Assembly: GCA_039821145.1 (NCBI GenBank) | Contig: JBCBOS010000023.1 | Coordinates: 81,572-145,571 of the forward strand | Length of the DNA: 64,000 nucleotides | From: JBCCSZ01 sp039821145 | Lineage (GTDB): Bacteria; Bacteroidota; Bacteroidia; Chitinophagales; Saprospiraceae | Direction: 5' to 3' | Shown: one piece after another, positions 19,101 to 26,995 of the stretch | Layout of the letters: each line of letters opens with the position of its first letter | Numbering within the stretch: the stretch's first letter is position 1 | Notes under the pieces: model-generated | What the model saw: the letters and a program-made list of their open reading frames with translations, nothing else | Databases searched by the model: none | Told to the model about the DNA's origin: nothing | Program-made: the position numbers and the translations under genes

Positions 19101-21452
19101 AGCTCTTATCTCTGGGACTTTGGCGATGGGACCAGAAGCACGGAAGAGGCCCCCACCCACAACTACCAAGATGGCAATTACACCGTCATGCTGATTTCCT
19201 ACAACTTCTGTGAAACAGATACAAGTCGACAAAACATCACCATTGTCACGCCGCCCCTGGCCGACTTTGGCGCCGAGGCAGCCAGCGGTTGCGCGCCTCT
19301 GCAAGTGCAGTTTGAAGATCGTTCGTCCGACAATGCCACCAGCTGGAATTGGACATTTGAGGAAGGAGACCCCACCAGTTCTACAGAGCAACATCCAGTG
19401 GTCACCTACAACAGTCCGGGGAGTTATCGAGTCAGTTTGGAAGTGAGCAATGATGCAGGAGACAGTCAGGTGAGTTACAACAATTGGGTTGTGGTAAACG
19501 ATGAGCCCATCTCCGGTTTTGCTTGGCAACTCAGTGGCAAGACCATTCGCCTCACCGCAACAGCTACGCGGGCCGATAGCTTACGCTGGGATTTCGGCGA
19601 TGGCAGTGAAAGCAGTGAACTCAACCCGGTACATACCTATGCCGACAATGATACCTACACCGTTAAGCTAGAGGTATTCAACGAGTGTGGAATGGGCAGC
19701 AGAATGGAAGACATCCGAGTCAATGACGAGGCAGTGGCTGGCTTTGAAGCGACGCAAACCTCCGGCTGCATTCCATTTGATGTGCAATTCAGCGACCGCT
19801 CGTCCGATAATACCCTGCGTTGGGAATGGCAATTTCCCGGCGGAACCCCCAGCAGTTCTATCGAACAAAATCCGTCTGTCACCTACGAAGAAGTTGGACT
19901 CTATGATGTATCGCTCAAAGTGTGGACCGCGACAGACAGCAATCTCTTCGAACAAGTGCATCTCATCAGGACAGAAGATGCGCCCTCGGCAGCCTTCGAG
20001 GTAGACATCAGCGTGCTCAACGTTCGCTTCAATAATCTCAGCCAAGGTGCCAACCGCTACTTTTGGGATTTTGGCGATGGCAATACCAGCACAGAAATAC
20101 AACCCGAACACAGCTATGCCAACGAGGCAGACTACGAAGTCTTTCTGACAGCCTACAACGATTGTGACAGCAGCAGCTACCAAACAAGCATCAGTCTAAC
20201 GGGCATTCCACAGGCGGCCTTCTCCGCTGATTTGCGAGAGGGATGTCATCCCTTGGAAGTGCGTTTCACAGATGAAAGCAGTGACAATACAACAGGATGG
20301 AATTGGAATTTCCCAGGGGGGACGCCTGCCAACTCCCAAGAGCAAAACCCAGTGGTCGTCTACGACAATCCCGGTGTGTACAGTGTTTCTTTGGAAGTCA
20401 GCAATGGCTCGGGGAGCAACCGCAATGAGCAATTGGATCTGATCCGCGTCATTGGCCAGCCCGAGGCAGCTTTCGATGCGCAATTCTTGGGAGATTCTAC
20501 TGTAGCCTTCAGCAATCAATCGACGGATGCAGACCGTTTCATCTGGTATTTTGCCGACGGCAACAGCAGTGAGTTGGTCAATCCCACCCACCAATTTCCC
20601 CGCGGTGGAGACTTTTTTGTCCAATTGATCGCCTTCAACCAATGTGGCAGCGACACCATCACGCAGCCCGTAAGCATCCCAATCCAAACAGTTCTGACTG
20701 CCGCCGTCGCAGCCGACCGCCAAGCTGGCTGTGCTCCTTTGGAGGTTTCCTTCCGCGACCAATCCACTGGCCAGCCCGAGCGCTGGGAATGGCAATTTCC
20801 CGGAGGCCAGCCCGCCAGCAGCTCCGAGGCCAATCCACTCGTCACCTACAATGAGTCCGGTCAATACGATCTGAAAATGATTGTCTACAAGGGCAGTGAA
20901 GCAGACACCTTGGAGTTGAGCAATTACATCCAAGTCAACGAAATCCCGGAAGCAAATTTTGCATTTACGCTGACAGCACGCAGCATTGAGTTGACCAACA
21001 ACAGCTTGCGAGCCAATGACTACGCTTGGTCCTTCGGAGATGGGAACACCAGCAATTTGGCTGCGCCCACCCACACCTACGCCAGCAATGGCGTGTACCA
21101 ACTACAGCTCATCGTCAGCAATGAATGTGGCAAAGACACCCTTGAACAAGAGGTGAACATTCAGCTTTCCTCTCTTTCTCAAGTTGCCAAGGAGGACATG
21201 GTTCTTCGACTGTTTCCCAATCCAAATGACGGGCAATTCACCATTTGGCTGGAGGAAGTAGCAGCTTCGGAAGTCGAATTGGTGCTCTACAACAGTTTGG
21301 GCAAGCAACTGCAGCAGCAAGCGGTCCAATTGCTGTCGGGAAAGGCCGTCGTAGAATGGGATGCATCCGCTCTCAGCCCTGGCCTGTATTGGCTGGAAAT
21401 CAAGCAGGGCAAGCAATCGCTGGCCAGCCGACGGGTCATCATTCAGCCATAA
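16152..21452 (+). CDS. Giant secreted protein: GH-A-like glycosidase, 14 PKD domains, T9SS tail
   Basis: A 1766-residue secreted protein. Signal peptide 1-24; PKD domains 1 and 2 at about 30-190; a catalytic-like domain at about 195-700; PKD domains 3-14 at about 708-1680; and a T9SS sorting domain from about 1683 (LRLFPNPNDGQFTI, then LSPGLYWLEIKQ). The central domain carries WEIWNEPG, with Glu355 fitting the acid/base of clan GH-A, and WIITEIN, with Glu520 fitting the nucleophile. The PKD domains alternate strictly between a longer type (GC-P-L-V-F, WNWTFEGG) and a shorter type (WDFGDG), giving a unit of about 160 residues. The likely role is binding and cutting of a polysaccharide at the cell surface; the substrate is unknown. 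The exact GH family cannot be fixed by eye. Confidence 0.88.
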   Translation: MKKTIHILSFLTLHMLLLPLALSATEGENDICQAPPVADFVAFGTSGCGPLEIKFFDQSQGDVTSWNWSFPGADTTSSDQVNPIVVYDAVGTYPVSLEVSNADGSDQITKDGYVTITGRQVVIDFSFENTDRTITFQNNSQWSDDFSWDFGDGNFSTERAPIHTYDNDGTYIVRLKGTNECDGQEESEIVILGCCGSPVNYTANDRVTPYKGSFRPGTNLGYNPPWSDEELADIAAGNESLGVKGAGCKTIRPALNESFLEEWGYDIRFETYQHYGSLGLKDLTAIVGFPSPEHQDPTYFCSEHQSELFANMYTPIWDNGENGTPINDTNYLALYLFKTLHLYKDNVKFWEIWNEPGFDYTFTTGWLGPGQDGNWWENDPTPCDYKLRAPIYHYIRTLRISYEIIKTIDPDAYVTLASVGYTSFLDAVLRNTDNPTDGSVNADYPLGGGAYFDAIAIHSYPHLDGTMREWDQSTQSFVYDRHSDRAVQGIPLTKDTFQVVLDQYGYDGVTYPEKEWIITEINVPRKAFADYIGSDTVQINYIIKAYVESVINDIRQIHVYDMAESFEFEDAVNEFQLMGLYKRLFGVWPYNERINHLGVAYKTASDMLFNSDYDPIRSAGMELPAGVRGEAFLDHNGHYTYVLWAATTQDMSEESSATYSFPSSWNLSNLQLTHWNHSYFPQIDQQVPNNIALTATPIFLKDTSQVFLTTPLADFAIDTAVGCLPLTVQFQNAATTNTTQWEWTFEGGTPSTSNLPSPTVSYEQAGTFDVVLRVSNAAGSHEIRKSQLVSVNDALPVADFGISIFENVVTCSNNSSNATDYKWDMGTGEIRYESNPTINYPIPGLFTITLVAFNGCGSDTSSQTFIIDPDALTPIPDFRADKLLGCAPMEVQFTDLSTENTTDWWWFFEGGTPQISTEQHPVVTFEEPGTYFVRLIATNAGGLSAEAFKGEYITVDAAVPPIAGFETFISGGTVSFSNLSTDASSYLWDFGDGTRSTEEAPTHNYQDGNYTVMLISYNFCETDTSRQNITIVTPPLADFGAEAASGCAPLQVQFEDRSSDNATSWNWTFEEGDPTSSTEQHPVVTYNSPGSYRVSLEVSNDAGDSQVSYNNWVVVNDEPISGFAWQLSGKTIRLTATATRADSLRWDFGDGSESSELNPVHTYADNDTYTVKLEVFNECGMGSRMEDIRVNDEAVAGFEATQTSGCIPFDVQFSDRSSDNTLRWEWQFPGGTPSSSIEQNPSVTYEEVGLYDVSLKVWTATDSNLFEQVHLIRTEDAPSAAFEVDISVLNVRFNNLSQGANRYFWDFGDGNTSTEIQPEHSYANEADYEVFLTAYNDCDSSSYQTSISLTGIPQAAFSADLREGCHPLEVRFTDESSDNTTGWNWNFPGGTPANSQEQNPVVVYDNPGVYSVSLEVSNGSGSNRNEQLDLIRVIGQPEAAFDAQFLGDSTVAFSNQSTDADRFIWYFADGNSSELVNPTHQFPRGGDFFVQLIAFNQCGSDTITQPVSIPIQTVLTAAVAADRQAGCAPLEVSFRDQSTGQPERWEWQFPGGQPASSSEANPLVTYNESGQYDLKMIVYKGSEADTLELSNYIQVNEIPEANFAFTLTARSIELTNNSLRANDYAWSFGDGNTSNLAAPTHTYASNGVYQLQLIVSNECGKDTLEQEVNIQLSSLSQVAKEDMVLRLFPNPNDGQFTIWLEEVAASEVELVLYNSLGKQLQQQAVQLLSGKAVVEWDASALSPGLYWLEIKQGKQSLASRRVIIQP

Positions 21453-21470
21453 AAGCTTGGAATCGACGGA

Positions 21471-21992
21471 TTACTTGCGAGGACGTTTGTAGATGGGAAC
21501 AATGGAACAGGGTTCTCCATACATGATGCTTCTGGCGAGGGGCCGCAGCTTGCGGGTCAGCTCTACATAGGCGAAAGCCGGCACTTCTTTGTCTCCACAA
21601 CCTTTGACCACAATCCGCTCGCCTTCATACTGAGCGACATCCATGTCGTCGAGTGCCCGTTGGAAGGAATGGCGGTAAAAATCTGCCTCCGTTCCCTGGT
21701 AGACAAGCTGGGCGTAAGGCGTTGCATAGGCCGTGACCAACATGTAGGCCCAAAGCGGTAGAATGGCATTGTTGGAACAATAGACCAAGAGTACCTTGCC
21801 CTCGTACTGGGTCCAATCGTGCTCCTTGAGGGCAGCCCGAAAGTCCTTTTCCTTGAGAATCAATTCCTTGAATAGATGGTCTTTCAGATCGAAGTGCGCC
21901 AGGGGCTGAGTTGGAAAAAACTCTTCCAATTTGATGGTGATCAATCCGCTGGCGGCTACCCGGTTGACCAGGGGTTTGTCTTCTCTGCTCAT
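21471..21992 (-). CDS. DUF2480-like conserved protein
   Basis: A 173-residue cytosolic protein. The sequence (GLITIKLEEFFPTQPLAHFD at the start, LLVYCSNNAILPLWAYMLV in the middle, KGCGDKEVPAFAYVELTRKL near the end) matches what I recall of the Bacteroidota-specific DUF2480 family, whose function is unknown. Two cysteines in CSNN and GCGD contexts are notable. It converges with the large secreted-protein gene with only 18 bases between stops, and it is followed upstream by scpB on the same strand at a 29-base distance. Confidence 0.78.
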   Translation of the reverse strand: MSREDKPLVNRVAASGLITIKLEEFFPTQPLAHFDLKDHLFKELILKEKDFRAALKEHDWTQYEGKVLLVYCSNNAILPLWAYMLVTAYATPYAQLVYQGTEADFYRHSFQRALDDMDVAQYEGERIVVKGCGDKEVPAFAYVELTRKLRPLARSIMYGEPCSIVPIYKRPRK

Positions 21993-22021
21993 GTCGGGAT
22001 GTTGAAATGATGTGTTAATGA

Positions 22022-22813
22022 TTATTCTTCTTCCTGGCGGGCCTCTGAACTGGGTGCATCCGTTGCCTCCAGTTCGCCGGTCTCTGCGACAGGGGGTGCC
22101 TCTGCCTCAGCAGTGTGTTCCACCTCGGCTTCCAGTGGGCGCTCCTCCGCTTCCATTGATTGCTCCTCTGCCACTGTCACTGCCTGGTCTTCTCCCTCCT
22201 GACTCTCTCCTTCCACTTTGTTGGCGGCCTCTTCCGCGTCGACCGATTCTTCGATGGGTGCCGCTTCTCCGACTGTATTTTCCGGCATCTTGAAGTCTTT
22301 GGTCTTGGGCAGGTCCTCCAGGGATTTTAGGCCGAAGTAGTCCATGAAGCGTTCGCTGGTTGCATAGAGCAATGGACGTCCAGGACCTTCGCTTCGCCCT
22401 GTAATAGTAACCAATTCCTTCTCCAAAAGTTTTTGCACGGCATAATCGCAATTGACGCCGCGAATCTTTTCAATCTCGGTCTTGGTGACGGGTTGTTTGT
22501 AGGCCAGGATGGAAAGGGTTTCGAGGGCGGCCCTGGACAGGCGCTTTTTGGTGGTCAGCCGCAGGTAGGTCCCGATGGTGTGGTGATAGGCTCCTTTTGT
22601 CAGAAATTGAAATCCCTTGGCGATTTCCACCAATTCGAGGGCTGTATCAAGCTGTTGATAGCGTGCCGTCAGCTGTTCGAGGGCCTCTTGGATGTGGACC
22701 ATTCGGACCTGTGATTCGAATACTTCTTCGAGACAATCTCTGATCTCTTCGGCTGTGATGGGTTGTTCGCAGGTGAAGATCAGACTTTCGATGTGTTGCG
22801 CCAAATGTTCCAC
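22022..22813 (-). CDS. scpB: Chromosome segregation protein ScpB
   Basis: A 263-residue kleisin-associated subunit of the SMC-ScpAB condensin. Residues about 1-175 contain the two winged-helix domains; the motif AALETLSILAYKQPVTKTEI is diagnostic, followed by RGVNCDYAVQKLLEKELV and GRPLLYATSERFMDYFGL. Residues about 185-263 form a very acidic low-complexity tail rich in Glu and Ala, longer than in most homologs. The start is a GTG at 22813, which fits the usual start point of the family. scpA and smc are not in the window. Confidence 0.95.
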   Translation of the reverse strand: MEHLAQHIESLIFTCEQPITAEEIRDCLEEVFESQVRMVHIQEALEQLTARYQQLDTALELVEIAKGFQFLTKGAYHHTIGTYLRLTTKKRLSRAALETLSILAYKQPVTKTEIEKIRGVNCDYAVQKLLEKELVTITGRSEGPGRPLLYATSERFMDYFGLKSLEDLPKTKDFKMPENTVGEAAPIEESVDAEEAANKVEGESQEGEDQAVTVAEEQSMEAEERPLEAEVEHTAEAEAPPVAETGELEATDAPSSEARQEEE

Positions 22814-22872
22814 AAAAACAGGATTGGTGAATAATGGAGGCGCAAAGGTAAGGAAAATTTTAGCTTAGGAGT

Positions 22873-23769
22873 TTACTGTAAAAAGCCACATTTTTCCTTT
22901 GCCTTGGACTGAAATGGGATGTCTCTGATCAATCGGTGGAAGGAATCGGTATTGTGCTTGGGGTTTTCCTGCGGAGAGGTTTCCTGAAAGTAAAAATCGG
23001 CATAGCCACCAATGCCTTTCAGCTCGTAGGCAACATCGGCCAGACATCGGACATAGCTGGTGTCCATGTGGGCCCATTTGTCGAGGTACTTGCCAACTGC
23101 CCGGTCTTTGTACACCTTCAATTGTTGGCCTGTGGGGCGCTCGTAATCTATGATGTGCTGTTTGGGATTGTTGGGAATGTAGCGAACGATGAATTCGTCA
23201 CCTGCCTCCAAAGGCATGCCCGTTTCCAGGATGATTTCCTTGGCGTCCTGCTTGCCCTCTTTTACGGTGAAAGCCTTGCCATCGACAATGAAGAAGTAGG
23301 AAAGCGTTTTGGAATCTTCCTCATCGCCCACCAACATGATCTGAGCATTGGTCTCCTTGCCCACTGCATCGAGCTTGTCGGCCAGGGCCACTTTGGATTG
23401 GACAGAATTGTAGTAGGTAAAGGCATAGGTAACGGTCGCTACCACCAATATGAGCCCTGCCAGGAGTGCCAGGCTTTGTCGAAAGTGTTTTTTCTCAATT
23501 TTTCGCCTCTGCCGATTGAGAGGAGTATCCGCTTCGGTATCGATTTCGAAGCCGTAGTAAAACTGATCGCCTTTTCGTTCGACAACGATGTCGACCAATT
23601 GTTCGTCGATGAAGAGAGAATAGGTCTTGGTCTCAAGTACCTCAAAGTCGATGAGGATGATGGCAGAGTTGCAGTAGACCAGCAAGTGTCCAGACTCTGC
23701 GCCATGCATCAGTCCTACATTGTAGCGCTTGCCATTCGTGCCCAGGTATATCCAATTAAATCGGTTCAA
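22873..23769 (-). CDS. Single-span membrane protein of unknown function
   Basis: A 298-residue protein with a likely TTG start at 23769; the first internal ATG, at residue 20, would cut into a conserved-looking beta segment. Residues 1-80 look like a small beta-rich cytosolic domain (YNVGLMHGAESGHLLVYCNS). A membrane span lies at about 98-117 (LALLAGLILVVATVTYAFTY). About 175 residues follow outside, including EAGDEFIVRYIPNNPKQHII. I do not recognise a family. It lies 59 bases upstream of scpB on the same strand. Confidence 0.65.
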   Translation of the reverse strand: MNRFNWIYLGTNGKRYNVGLMHGAESGHLLVYCNSAIILIDFEVLETKTYSLFIDEQLVDIVVERKGDQFYYGFEIDTEADTPLNRQRRKIEKKHFRQSLALLAGLILVVATVTYAFTYYNSVQSKVALADKLDAVGKETNAQIMLVGDEEDSKTLSYFFIVDGKAFTVKEGKQDAKEIILETGMPLEAGDEFIVRYIPNNPKQHIIDYERPTGQQLKVYKDRAVGKYLDKWAHMDTSYVRCLADVAYELKGIGGYADFYFQETSPQENPKHNTDSFHRLIRDIPFQSKAKEKCGFLQ

Positions 23770-24082
23770 TGGTGCTTTATTTATAGACGGCTTACAATCG
23801 TTGGGTGACTCTGTTTATCTCATAACAATTTTCTTTTATAAAAGATACGCTGTATACAGGGGATAACATCTCCAAAAAATGTTAAAGTTTACATTTCGGC
23901 TCTTGCAGTCCGCATTCTTGCACATTGGCTGACTTTTCACATCTGTAATCTCTTGTTTCACAGCCCCTTCGATGGCCTTGATGCTGGTGGTTCCTCCATT
24001 TTTCTGTTATCTTGTCCTTCTTACAAGATTGCTTGTGCAAAAATTGTGCATAAATTTCAGCGGCAAACCTAAAATTCACCAC

Positions 24083-24418
24083 ATGGACGACTCAGCCAGA
24101 GAACAACTCAAGGCCAAAATCATTGCCACCATTGAGGAAATGGGGATGAAGATCAAACAGTTGGAAGAAAATACCAAGCCCATCGGGCCAGAGAATGCGA
24201 TTGGAAGGGTCAGTAGAATGGATGCCATCAACAACAAAAGTGTAGCAGAAGCTGCCTTGCGTTCCTCCAAGCGGAAGCTCAGCAAATTGCAAACGGCTTT
24301 GACAAAAATTGATCGTCCAGAATTTGGCATTTGTACCCGCTGCAAAAGACCCATCGCCACGGCTCGACTCATGTACATGCCCGAAAGTAACAGGTGCATT
24401 CGCTGTGCAGATCGCTGA
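24083..24418 (+). CDS. DksA/TraR-type zinc-finger protein
   Basis: A 111-residue protein. The N-terminal two thirds are a helical coiled-coil (REQLKAKIIATIEEMGMKIK, then ALRSSKRKLSKLQTALTKID). The C-terminus has a four-cysteine zinc site, CTRC followed 17 residues later by CIRC. That is the architecture of DksA/TraR proteins, which bind the RNA polymerase secondary channel. The acidic tip residues of DksA cannot be confirmed. The ATG at 24083 is preferred; a longer in-frame start adds a hydrophobic stretch alien to the family. Confidence 0.85.
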   Translation: MDDSAREQLKAKIIATIEEMGMKIKQLEENTKPIGPENAIGRVSRMDAINNKSVAEAALRSSKRKLSKLQTALTKIDRPEFGICTRCKRPIATARLMYMPESNRCIRCADR

Positions 24419-24451
24419 TGTGGGCTGGTTGCCCATCTCGTATATCAAACA

Positions 24452-24510
24452 GGGGTAAAATAAAAACAGGGTACATACATGACGAATCACGCAGCACCCT
24501 GTATAACCCC
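24452..24510 (-). terminator. Possible minus-strand terminator
   Basis: Two nested arm pairs, ACAGGGT / ACCCTGT and GGGGT / ACCCC, bracket a loop of about 23 bases. Read on the minus strand the inner stem is followed by TTTTATTTT. It could end a minus-strand transcript coming from the 24.6 kb region. The long loop weakens the call. Confidence 0.35.
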
Positions 24511-24575
24511 AAAAAACCAAATGAAAACAATCTACATATCTTAGAATTCCTTTCGGAACTTTATTGCTGAGAAGG

Positions 24576-24680
24576 CTATTCTTTAACAGCCAAAGAATTT
24601 AAAAGTTGCACTCCCTCTTGACTTCTTTTCTCGCTTTGCTGTGCATCATTGTTAAATTCGACCTTATGACGGGGCTTCAT
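24576..24680 (-). CDS. Possible small protein, 34 residues
   Basis: On the minus strand an ATG at 24680 opens a 34-codon frame ending in TAG at 24576. The product is hydrophilic (starts MKPRHKVEFNNDAQQSEKRS). No family is recognised. A possible minus-strand terminator lies about 65 bases beyond. Codon count is low and there is no strong ribosome-binding site or promoter, so this is a weak call. Confidence 0.22.
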   Translation of the reverse strand: MKPRHKVEFNNDAQQSEKRSQEGVQLLNSLAVKE

Positions 24681-25073
24681 TTACCCGGTCACATTTCCGA
24701 AAAAAAATTCTTTTTTACCGTACTCTCGGGCGGATTGTGGTGCTGTTCTTTTTGTTAAGATTTCCCAAACAAAAAGCAATTCCGCTGTAGATTGTTCCCC
24801 AAAAATAATTTGGAATTTTGAATAATGAAACCCCCAGCACTTTCAAAGGCAGGAAGGAGAAAAAACAATCTGTAAATAAAACGTCATTTTGCAGAATAAA
24901 ACTGTCATCACCGCAATCGTACCACTTCTCTCCAAATTTTATTTCCTTTAACCAAAAACCCATCAAATGTTAAGAAAATGTTAAAACTATTTTTTTTCTG
25001 TGACACCCCCTGTGACCTGTCAATATTGGCGGTTGTAACCGGATTTCTTCTCATCAAAAAACGACAATAGACC
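24681..25073. other. AT-rich intergenic region before radA
   Basis: About 390 bases, clearly more AT-rich than the flanking genes, with many homopolymer runs. No convincing gene, repeat or consensus promoter was seen. It must contain the radA promoter. Confidence 0.35.
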
Positions 25074-26453
25074 TTGGCCAAAGTAAAAAAGATATTTGCC
25101 TGTACCAATTGCGGTGCCACTTCTCCCAAATGGGTGGGAAAATGTCCTGCCTGCGGAGAATGGAATACCTACGTGGAAGAAGTCATCACCAAAGAAACCC
25201 AACAGGAGGCAAAACGCAACGCATGGGCTGACAAAAGCTCCAACAAAAAGACCGTCACGCCCATTGCATTGCCAGACATCAAAGCGGGACAAACCCAGCG
25301 ACTGGCCACACCCGACGGCGAGCTGAACCGCGTCCTCGGTGGCGGCATCGTAGCGGGCTCCCTCGTACTGATCGGTGGGCAGCCAGGCATTGGGAAGTCC
25401 ACTCTCCTCCTGCAGGTCGCGCTGCAACTGAATGCCAAGGTGCTGTATGTGTCTGGAGAAGAAAGCGAGGAACAAATCAAGATGCGGGCCGACCGCATCG
25501 GGGAGGCCGTCTCGGACTGCTACATTCTCACAGAGACCAATACCACCAAGATTTTGACCAATGCCCAATCCCTGCGCCCCGATCTATTGGTCATCGACTC
25601 CATACAAACCCTGGCCTCTCCCCACATCGACTCTACCCCCGGCAGTGTCTCCCAGGTGCGCGACTGCGCCGGAGAGCTCCAACGATTTGCCAAAGAAAGC
25701 AATGTCCCCGTTTTCATCATCGGCCACATCAACAAGGAGGGGTCCATTGCAGGTCCCAAACTTCTGGAGCACATTGTAGATGCAGTCCTGCAATTTGAGG
25801 GAGACAGAAATTACACCTATCGCATCCTGCGCACCATCAAAAACCGCTTTGGGTCCACGGATGAAATGGGCATTTACGAAATGCAGGCCAATGGGCTACG
25901 CGAAGTCTCCAATCCCTCCGAGCTCTTGCTGTCACAAAATGAGGAAGACCTCAGTGGCAGTTCCATCGCCGCCACCATGGAAGGCATGCGTCCCATGCTC
26001 ATCGAAACCCAAGCCCTGGTGAGCACTGCCGTCTATGGTACCCCACAACGCTCCGCGACCGGATTTGACCTCCGACGCCTCAGCATGCTGCTGGCTGTAC
26101 TCGAAAAACGCTGCGGCTTTCAGTATGGCCAGCAAGACGTCTTTCTCAACATCGCAGGTGGCATCCGCGTAGATGATCCAGCCATTGACCTGGCCATCGT
26201 GAGCGCGCTCATCTCTTCTTTGCAAGATGTCTCCATCCCCAACGATGTGTGCTTTGCAGGTGAGGTCGGTCTATCGGGAGAGATCCGGGCGGTTAATCGC
26301 ATTGAGCAGCGCATCCAGGAAGCCGACCGCTTGGGCTTTCAAGAAATGTATCTTTCCAAGTACAACACCAAGGGATTGGATGCCGATCGCTACAACATTC
26401 GCTTGAAGACCATCGGAAAATTGGAAGAATTGTACCACGAACTCTTTGTTTGA
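25074..26453 (+). CDS. radA: DNA repair protein RadA
   Basis: A 459-residue RadA, a RecA-like ATPase that drives branch migration in recombination. The start is TTG at 25074, fixed by the family N-terminus (MAKVKKIFACTNCG). The zinc finger uses Cys10, Cys13, Cys24 and Cys27. Walker A is GGQPGIGKST at 101-110, and the RadA-specific motif KNRFGSTDEMG lies near residue 257. The C-terminal Lon-like domain contains DVFLNIAGGIRVDDPAIDLA and FAGEVGLSGEIRAVNRIEQR. All parts are intact. Confidence 0.97.
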   Translation: MAKVKKIFACTNCGATSPKWVGKCPACGEWNTYVEEVITKETQQEAKRNAWADKSSNKKTVTPIALPDIKAGQTQRLATPDGELNRVLGGGIVAGSLVLIGGQPGIGKSTLLLQVALQLNAKVLYVSGEESEEQIKMRADRIGEAVSDCYILTETNTTKILTNAQSLRPDLLVIDSIQTLASPHIDSTPGSVSQVRDCAGELQRFAKESNVPVFIIGHINKEGSIAGPKLLEHIVDAVLQFEGDRNYTYRILRTIKNRFGSTDEMGIYEMQANGLREVSNPSELLLSQNEEDLSGSSIAATMEGMRPMLIETQALVSTAVYGTPQRSATGFDLRRLSMLLAVLEKRCGFQYGQQDVFLNIAGGIRVDDPAIDLAIVSALISSLQDVSIPNDVCFAGEVGLSGEIRAVNRIEQRIQEADRLGFQEMYLSKYNTKGLDADRYNIRLKTIGKLEELYHELFV

Positions 26454-26487
26454 CAACTCCTGGCACCCTTTAGGCGTTTAAACAGTG

Positions 26488-26910
26488 ATGGAAAAGACAA
26501 CTCACATACCGAGCAATCATCCCATCGTCTTATTTGATGGGGTATGCAATTTGTGCAATTCTTCTGTGCAATTTCTCATCGAACGCGACCCAGAGCGGCA
26601 CTTTCGATTTGCCTCCCTCCAATCAGAAGTGGGACAAAGCTTGCTGAAGCAACACGGACTGCCTGCCGAGCACCTATCCAGCGTGGTGCTGATCGAAGAC
26701 GGCCACGCCTACACCCATTCCGATGCGCCACTGCGCGCCACCCGACACATGAGTGGTCTGTGGCCAGCCATGGGCGTCTTCCGCATCCTGCCTCGCTTCC
26801 TGCGCGACGCTGTCTACAACTGGATCGCCCGCAATCGCTACCGCTGGTTTGGCAAGCAAGAAAGCTGCTGGCTCCCCCGCCCAGAACTCAAACAATTGTT
26901 TCTCGACTAG
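26488..26910 (+). CDS. DCC-family (DUF393) thiol-oxidoreductase-like protein
   Basis: A 140-residue protein of the DCC family, named for its conserved DxxCxxC motif, seen here as FDGVCNLCNSSVQF near residue 15. Members resemble thioredoxin-like thiol-disulfide oxidoreductases, but a substrate has rarely been shown. Other family landmarks are RFASLQSEVG and the C-terminal DAVYNWIARNRYRWFGK. The ATG at 26488 is used; a GTG three bases earlier is also in frame. It lies 34 bases after radA and may be read with it. Confidence 0.9.
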   Translation: MEKTTHIPSNHPIVLFDGVCNLCNSSVQFLIERDPERHFRFASLQSEVGQSLLKQHGLPAEHLSSVVLIEDGHAYTHSDAPLRATRHMSGLWPAMGVFRILPRFLRDAVYNWIARNRYRWFGKQESCWLPRPELKQLFLD

Positions 26911-26915
26911 TAGAC

Positions 26916-26947
26916 TTTGTGCATTCGATAGAATCATTGTATTTTCG
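26916..26947 (+). promoter_or_regulatory. Promoter of asnS
   Basis: TTTG at 26916-26919 is followed after exactly 20 bases by TATTTTCG at 26940-26947, one mismatch from TAnnTTTG. The spacing equals that of the rpsT promoter in this window. The asnS ATG is 49 bases downstream. Confidence 0.6.
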
Positions 26948-26995
26948 CAACTCTTTTGTGAAATAATGTGTATACAGTTGTAAAAATTCATCAAA

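Noticed and set aside
17598..19529. Minus-strand open frame of 643 codons inside the PKD/glycosidase gene
   Set aside because: The plus strand gives a clear multi-domain secreted protein here. The minus frame has no domain or signal features and arises from the codon bias of the real gene.
18282..21200. Long tandem repeat array, possibly a mobile or CRISPR-like repeat
   Set aside because: The repeats are protein-level PKD domains with diverged DNA, in one open frame. There are no identical short repeats with unique spacers.
23882..24082. Minus-strand Cys-containing frame upstream of the DksA-like gene
   Set aside because: Two different frames look partly protein-like here, but neither has both a good start and a recognised family. 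The region is more likely the leader of the DksA-like gene.
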